Below are positions 44,001 to 52,800 of a stretch of 64,000 nucleotides of DNA, one piece after another. The DNA is taken from positions 11,321,662 to 11,385,661 of the forward strand of contig OZ020252.1 in NCBI GenBank assembly GCA_963971285.1, in the 5' to 3' direction. Positions within the stretch are counted from its first letter, which is position 1. The number at the start of each line of letters is the position of its first letter. The notes below the pieces were generated by a model. The model was not told the origin of the DNA. It saw nothing but the letters and a program-made list of their open reading frames with translations, and ran no database searches. The DNA comes from Astropecten irregularis (lineage: Eukaryota; Echinodermata; Asteroidea; Paxillosida; Astropectinidae). A program made the translations under genes and the position numbers.

Positions 44001-47000
44001 TCCGCCCAGTTCGGTAAATCTGTAATTTTCCAAGCATTTTTGAGCAGCAGTAGTTATTAATATTAATTTTTCTTGACAGCCGTCATCCAATGAGAGAAGA
44101 CTGTTTAGCATAGCAGCTATAATTATCATGTATTAGCAAATTGCAATGTGTGTCAAGGCTGAGATCCGCATAGACTCTCCTCACTGTATTTGAGTGTCGT
44201 GTGCATGGGTGCACGTATTGTGTGTGCAGAGGGCTCCACTTGCACACTGTGAACTGCTTCACAGCCTTGGTTAAGGTTAACTGCAGGAAGGAGCCCGAGG
44301 CAATCACTGGCAATGTGATTCATCTGCAGGAATTAGCTTGTTTTTTATCAAAGGGGCAGATGAAAGGAACGCATCACCCATGAGAATGGTCATAACATAT
44401 TTGGTGGTCTACTTCATGTACCTTCAATTTGATCTTCTTCTTCTTCTTCATCATCCAACTGTCTTGTAGCCATATATCCTGAACTGGTTGTTACATCAGG
44501 AGGGGGTTGTGATGCTTGCATGGACAAACTGGATACTGATTATCACAAAATTAACATGAAGAAAATGAATAGAACAAAGATATAAGGAGTAACCACAAAC
44601 ACAAAGGCCTGGTAAGTAGAAGCAGAACAGAAGGGTCCTTAAGCTTCAATTGGTTTTCTGGGGCAACCATTATACCTTTTCTACTACTACTAGATCCTAA
44701 ATTCATCTGAAATTGCATGATGAGATCTTGTATTACATTGGCACATATATCATAGATTTCTCCAAGGGCTGCAATGCATCATGATAAACTTTGCATACAA
44801 CCCTATTGTGATAATAACATGTAATTGATTGTAAGCTTAACAAAATAATAAGCACCTCAATTCAAATAAAAAAGGATTCATATTTCAATGCAACAAAGAA
44901 TCCAGATGGGTTTTGTGCCAAGACCCATTTATTTAGGCACATGCAACCCTTCATTCAACTTGTCCCCAAAAAGGAATTCATATACTTGTATAACACAAAA
45001 CATGGACATGTGCAATTACCACCAGAAGTTGAGCTCTTTTATGATCAATTCCTGAACCTTCGCATTATAAAGTGGGATTATACTTGATAAATACAAGGAT
45101 GGAAAAGTTAAAAGGACAATTCATTGCTCCCATTATTATCTTGTAAGTCACATCACAGGTCTGCCTGGTCTGTACATTGAACATTCATTTTGATAAGGTA
45201 TGGCTATATTGAACAGATAATATATTTATCACCAATTTCAAACAGAGCCTTTCAGACACACATACCGGTATACCAAAAAAGGGCTTATGGTGGGAAACGT
45301 ATGTCACACTTGAGCACAACATGTTTTTAGAGAAATGTTGTGCTTTCAACAAAAAGGGAAATGGAATGTGCCTCACAATTGCAAGTAAATTTGATTTTCA
45401 ACTTTTCAGGAGGAAAAGAAATAACCACGTAGTGCAATTTCTTAACATACTTCTCTTACCATTACTATTACTTGCTACATCTAATCTTCTTGCACCTCCT
45501 CTGCCAAGATGACCATTTGATGCTTGACGATTAACAAGTTCACTGAAACCTGGTTCCATTCCAGGCAGACGGAAACTACCTGCAGAAGAAGGACGACTTC
45601 CACTTTTGATGTCCCCAAGACGATTGAGAGATGATGTTGAGGAACGGGAATCATCATCTGTGTCTGAATCTTTCAAGAAAAAAGTCAAAGGAAAAGTACC
45701 GGGTGAGACATACGCCTCCCGGTTCCCAGCAAACATGGCTTGGGTATAACGACAGGGCATGGAATTTGCTTTTCATCTCATCTAGGTTTGTTCTTATCCA
45801 ATGACACGTCAAATTATGAACAGTCTCCAGCTGTTCTGTGACCTTTGCCAATCCTGTATTGTGCCTTTAAACTTCTCTTTAAACGGATCTCTGATGGTGT
45901 CTGCCATTGTGGACATTTAACACAGTGATATAGCGAATATGTACATGGATACACGTATGTGTGTACAAGTTTTTATATTGTACCGGTACTAATTTAACAA
46001 CATCTTTAATAACTGCACGTGTTACTGAAAAAAACAATACGACAAGTCTTAGTGCTACATTATAACATAGGCTTTTGCATGGGGACATGCAGTGGGTGCG
46101 GACTGTGGAGGGTATGGATTGTGCGACTTTTCAGTGCAGTTTCTTGCGCATGCTCATTGTAATACAAATGTAGTTTAACAGCTCAGTTCAATTGCAATTG
46201 TTTTCTATAATGGAATGAATTTGTTTTAACTGAATCAATAAAGTACAGTGTAGGCTATGTATAAATATTACCTTTTTAGAAAAACCATCTGATAACTAAA
46301 AAGTAAATTGCAGACTCGTAAAATAATTCATGGTTTTATAATACATGTACATCATTGTTACAGTTTTTAAAATGCTTTTCTGCATCATAAGTGGGCATAC
46401 ATGGGATCCTGCATAATACGTTTACAGACCTACTTAATACAGCATCAAGTGCATTTTTACCAATTTTTTTCTTCTTTTTTTACATTTTATAACCAGGTTG
46501 CAACGAAATACCTTTGCCACAATGCAAATACACATGTTGCTTTTCTGCATCATAGTAAATTTTACAAATGAGAAAAGAGAACATGAAGTCCAAGAAGCAC
46601 AAATTACTCTCTGCAATAGTTCAGTGTACTTAGAGTATATTTAGAAATCATCTGAGTCATACAACTCTATCTTAAATCTCATTCAAACAACTCTTGTAGA
46701 TGCGTTAATGTAAACATGTTATATAGCTCAGCATATGTATGTGCATACGTGTACATAGTGTGTACAAAAGTTGAAGTCAAATGGTACACACTGACATATA
46801 CAAGCTTCATACCTGGGGGAGTTTCAATGGGGACTGCACTGGTGTGGAAGGACTGACGTTTAGATGGCATTGGAAGAGGCATTTCCCGCTCTCGATGTCT
46901 AGCCAATGCAACCTTAACAGCTTCTTCTCGTACATCTACAAGAATATTGATGGAATGAGTCAAATTAAATGTCACAAAAAAAAAATATATCATCATTATT

Positions 47001-49816
47001 TAATAATAATATTAATAATGCACAACATATCCACCCAGAGGGTGCTCAAGGCGCTTACAATTATTATCCCTGGTCATTGGGCCCTACTTATATTCCTAAA
47101 ACAATCATAGCTACTTTTTTTGGTTTGAACATTTATTATTATTGTTTATTGCACAATTCCCTGACAGCATGGTCCAAGATACACACAACATTATGCTGGT
47201 AACCAATAATGTGAGCTGCACGCATGTGTTGCCTATTAATCGATAACTGGTACTTCCAACTTTCGTTCTCCTTTACCTGTTTTTATTATTATTTCGGACG
47301 TCGTTCAGAAGCTGAAAAACCGGTCATGTACAGATTGTGGTTTTTCTTTAAGTGTAGTTCTCTAGCATGCTTTAGCCATTAGATGATCGTTTTATAGACG
47401 TTTTATAGTGCTAGTTAAATTTACAAGATGGCGAATGAGGCGATACGTGGTCAGCTGTGGACAAACAAGAGTTGGGACTGAACAAACTGGATGGCACCAC
47501 TCGAAACACAGCGGTATTTAACACTATCTCACAGAGCTGGGAGAAATGGGGATTGTGAAGACCGTCTGACAGAGTTGTTGACTCGAGTCGGTGAATTGGA
47601 CTCGAGTCCGACTCGAGTCACCAATTTTGGTGACTTGCGACTTGACTTGACTTGGAAGGAAATGACTCGAGGCTTGACTTGAAAAAATTTGACTTGCGAC
47701 TTGACTTGACACAATTTGACTTGACAACATTGCAGTGTTTCGTACCGTTTACTTTAAAATTATTTTTTAAATTAATTAACTTTTCATACCAATCCTGCCA
47801 CGGACGTTTCGGAACTTCAAAATAAAAATTGAAAACGTTGCCGTCGCGATCTCAAGTTCGGTAATTGTTCGTAGTTACACTGGACATACTTTTTAGGTGT
47901 TCGGGTTCAAGCCGAACACCTATTGTAATTGTTCGATTTTTTTTGATTTTTTTTTCATTTTTTTTCATCCCAAACTTGTCAGCAGGACTTCTTGGTGACA
48001 GGTACAAGATATCGACATGAAACTTGGTGGGAACTTCGGTCATGATGTCAAGTTGTATTTAGAAGATTGACGTCATGATGACGTCATCGGGTATCAAATT
48101 ACAAGCGTTTTTAGGAAAAACTTTGGTGCCCCATAACTTCAGAACCACATGACCTATGATTTTGATATTGACATATGTTACTCAACACGTAAATTTCAAC
48201 AATTAATATATTCAGTGTTGTGTACAAATGACCTTCACTTCCGGTGTTACCGGAAGTTGAAGTTTGACTCAAAATAACTCGAAAACGGAAGGATTTAGGC
48301 ACAAAAAACCTCATGGTTCAAAGATAGAGAAGGTCTTGGGCTTTCAGAAAATATAAACGATGACGTCATACAGGCTGTATAGCGCCCTCTACGGTGGATT
48401 AAAGATATACAGTGATTACGTAATCCAAAAGTGAACAACGGATTTCCGCCAAATTTGGTGACTGTGAAGCACTAATGAACTTCGACATGTGTGTGAAGTT
48501 TGAAATTTGTGACGTCATGCAACCGGATGTTATGCGCTTTTAAAGGAAACATGATGTAATTATTCAAATACTGTTTATTCATTAATTACATGACGTACAT
48601 CAGTGCAAATTGCAAATTGTTTACATCGTACGCATTCGATGATTTTTGCAAATTTTCAGTTGTTTGTGATTAACTAACCGGAAGTTATCGTCCGGGCAAT
48701 TTTACATTATTTAAAGGTGACACCATTTTCTGTACGCTATCAGTCAGTGTACATTATAATACGAATACACTGCACTCGGCATGATCAGTATTTGCTCAGT
48801 CACACAGTTTAGTGTATTTCAATATGCCACACATGCGTTCCAACAGACATTCTCTTAACAGTTCCAGTACGAAATGAGACCCCGAACACCTAGTGGTTGT
48901 TCCCACAACCACAATGTCTAGTTTTTATCTGTATTTGTACTGATCAGCAATCGACTTTTGCTGCATGTGGTCTGCGAGTGTTCACATTAATATACACAAA
49001 TCTGGTAACGCGTCTCCCGTTCAACTTGATGCATTTAGAACAGTTTCTTCTCTAAAGCACCATGCTCAAAATAAACCATCGATTTTTGCACTCCTGGCCG
49101 TCCACCGAGAAAATAAGCTGTTTGTCGTCAAAGTTTAGCGAAACTTCTTCTTCCCAAGATACAGCGTTTTAAATGAGGTTGCTCTATATAAATTCAAACT
49201 ACATTTTTGAAGATTTCTCGTACATCCACAGCAACATAAGAGGCCATTTTTGGAAATTTTGAGATACATTATGCTTATATAAAAGGTTGAGTTTGCAATT
49301 GCAACTGTTGACACTTCTTGCCGCAACGCGATTTACCTTACCGCGATGAGTGCTGTGTGCGATGAGTGCTGTGTGATGGCTATGGGGTTAATGCTTCGTG
49401 CAGACGGTCAACATTCCGCCCAGACACGCTACCTACGTTGTGCCGTGGACGACAGAAATTTTTACTTTCGTTGTTAAATTAGTCCTTCTTTCCTCCATGA
49501 TTATCTCTATGTAAGAATGTTTCATGTTCATCTGTTATGGATTATTTTTCGCTATTAAGAGCCAAGATTTACTTCTATTATTTGTCACCTGTCATTACTT
49601 TTGTAATGAATGTAAATTTCTCTTTCAATTTTTCTGTGAATAAAGAAATAATATTAACTAGCTACAATAAGTACAGGGCTAGGCCCATAAAATATACCCG
49701 TAGTGTCTAAAATTGAAAACCGGTCTACCCAAGTAATTTTTTGTTTAAACTGAGGCCAACAATTTGCATTTAGTGTTTTACTTTTATTCAAGATATGTTT
49801 CTCATTTTGCATTCTC

Positions 49817-49848
<32 letters not shown>

Positions 49849-52800
49849 AATGACTTGTGACTTGACTTGACTTGGAAGGAAATGACTCGAGACTTTAATA
49901 CTTGACTTGAGAAAATTTGACTTGGTTACAACTCTGCTTTCTCAGAAATGTAAGACCATAGAGAAATACAATTGGTTTGTTTTCGCGCGAAATGAATTAA
50001 CTTTGAATTCTTGCTTCCGTTGCTCCATACACGATCACTGCACGATCAGGATTGAGTATAAACACAGCATGGATCAGATCCCTCTAGCTTGATCGCGACT
50101 GCAGGATCTGATCCTACCTACCCAACTTTTTTTGGACATGTTATCGGAAGCACAGCATTTTTTTTTCTTTTGGCCTTATCAAAAAGAATAATTTACTAGA
50201 GCGGGATTCAAAGCCATTGACCCCTAGGCTTGGTCAAGGCGTTCGTAGTCGTACCGTGTGCATAGTTCCCAGCTCATCGACACCCAAGGCCCAGCCGCAC
50301 CACACAATTGTTGGCACGTTATAATAAATGCACATCAGGCAAACAGTGACTTCTTGCAGTCTGGGAAATATGCAAGTTAGCAGAACTCAAACGAACACCT
50401 TGGATCATTCATCCATGGGAGGTGTAGTGGGCGGAGCTCATTATGCTAATAGCCTTTTCAATACGCTCTTGGATTAGCTCGTTGCAGCTCATAACAGACT
50501 GCATTATTCAAATAGGCCTAGGTCATAATGTGGCACGCAGTCTGACGCAGGTTTGTAACGGACGGAACGCAACTATGTCCTGCCAGTTGATCGATCAAGT
50601 ATTAATCAATGATCACGTTAAAAGTGGTCGAACACTTTTTTACTTATTATTCTGATTGATATTTTCACAAGTATTCAAATCATAGGACAACTGCCATTTG
50701 GCTATATCTATCTGTTCAAAATCAGTTCAATATGCATAACTTATATGATTTTGCTGCCTGACATGGAGTTTACACCTTGTGCTAGGCCTATTGTCCAATT
50801 GTGTTTAATTACAGACTTCCCCGCTGCATGCCTATTGGTAAATTCAAGAATGGCGTCATGACCCAGCAGAAAGTATTGAAGGCTTGCTGCTGCTGCTCGC
50901 CACGAAAATTTCCCAACATACATGTATTATGACGTACAACGTAGGCCTGATGCTGTACGTTGTGCGACAATATTTTATGCTTCTATACTGTGCTGTGATT
51001 GGACACTGAATACACATGGCCCGCCCCCACATTTCATATTCACCTACGAGGGCTTTGCTGGAAATCCAACGAAAAAGTAAAGAAACACATAATCTTTCGT
51101 CGACGAATGGTACAAGGCGTCGAAACCAGTAGACCTAATTTGCATATTCACACAGACCATCGGGAGAGGTCGCTGTTTGCCTGATGTGCATTATAATTTG
51201 TTGTACGCGCAAAGAGCGATCGTGCGGGATCGGGAGCGCTGTGAACAAAATAATAATGCACATGGTACGAATACGATCAACACCTTGACCAAGGCTAGTG
51301 ACCCCCAACTGAACTATCCAGCCTTGTGTTGGTGGTGTCCTTAATAGAAAATCAGATGCAGTCAGATGCCATGACACCACTCACATACCACTGTATCCGA
51401 AGGATCATTTAAAGACCTAGACTCTAAAGAGTTATTTAGAGATTTAGGGTTTTTTGGATAGATGAACTAACTAAAAACATGATTTACCGGCTGAAACTGA
51501 CACTACAAGAGACTACAGGGATTTTCTTGCAACCTCCAATCTTGCCAATTCGCGAAACACCCAAGATCAACTTCAGTGTTTACTTTCAGGCTGTGACGTC
51601 AAAAAGAGATGCGGATACGTATACAACGATACCTCGTACATGGTATTATACACAATGTGTATTGTGTATACACACACACACGTATTTAACACAATGTACA
51701 CAGCCGGGGATCATTGTGTTTGTATCCGTTTGCGTGGATGACTAAAAAGATCTCTGTATATTATTTTTGTTGAATTTCTGCATAGTAACATTTTTGACCA
51801 ATTGAAAAGTGTCCAGGCCGGGGAACAGTGGTGGGGCAGGGGAGGCCCAACATTCGACATGTCGCATCAGTTGCAGGGGAGCTACTGAGCAGAGCGGATC
51901 GAGGAGTATTCGCTGGGGTTTGAACTTGAAAGGGCTGTTTTGTGAAAGCCTGCAACAATATTTTATGAACCCAGTTTTCTTCTGTACAACAACAGGCTCG
52001 TTGAATGAGCCCTCTGGGATACGCTTTCCGCAGATCGTGGATCACTGCGAAGCTCAGTTGAACTTGGCCTACACGCAATTTAACTTTTTGTCTCTTGGAA
52101 ATTTAAGTCGGGGTTCTGGGCAGTTCTGTGGCAGCCACCAACAGCACAAGATCATGGCATGTTTTACTTCATTGTAGGATTATCATTTAGGATTAATACT
52201 TATTAATAGCGACAAAACTGCTCCGACAAAGGACATGATCTACGAACTAAGCTTGGGCCGAGCAGCTTGCTTGCCGTACGGTACGGACACATGTGTACTG
52301 TATGTACTATGCACTATACACAGGTAGTTGCATTGGCACAGACCGACCCAATGTTTATTTTCTGTCTCTATATGACATTTTGGGGTCACTTTCATATCAT
52401 GAATATGTAATGAGCATTTCTGAAAACGGCGAAAAAAAGGCTCGCTGAATACGGGGGTTTGAGACCATTTTTTACCAACAAAAGCCAAATGCTATGTCTT
52501 ATATTTATGTTTATGATGTTTAATAATTCTATTGAAATCAAAATAATTCACTTACCTGAACGATACCTGTTTTCAGGCTCATGGTGTTCATGTCTTCGAC
52601 TTTTACTGCTACGTCGTGCAGCTGCAGCACTTGCCTGTTCTGAAACTGAAAAGTAATCATAGAAACTAGCTATTTATCATAGATACAATGATACAATACA
52701 ATGTACATTATAAATTACATGTACTATCAACCACTATCACTATGGAATGTCAGGGCTGGCAGGACTGTCAGCAGTAATAAAGCCCCTCTTCGGTGATGAT

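Noticed and set aside
45654..45851. Alternative first exon upstream of DIP2 exon 4
   Set aside because: The frame is open into intron 3-4 but is not conserved in DIP2, and the acceptor at 45670 is canonical; kept only as a remark.
51761..52177. Overlapping 105- and 122-residue frames as a separate gene
   Set aside because: No domain, no splice support, and both strands are open equally, which suggests base composition rather than coding.
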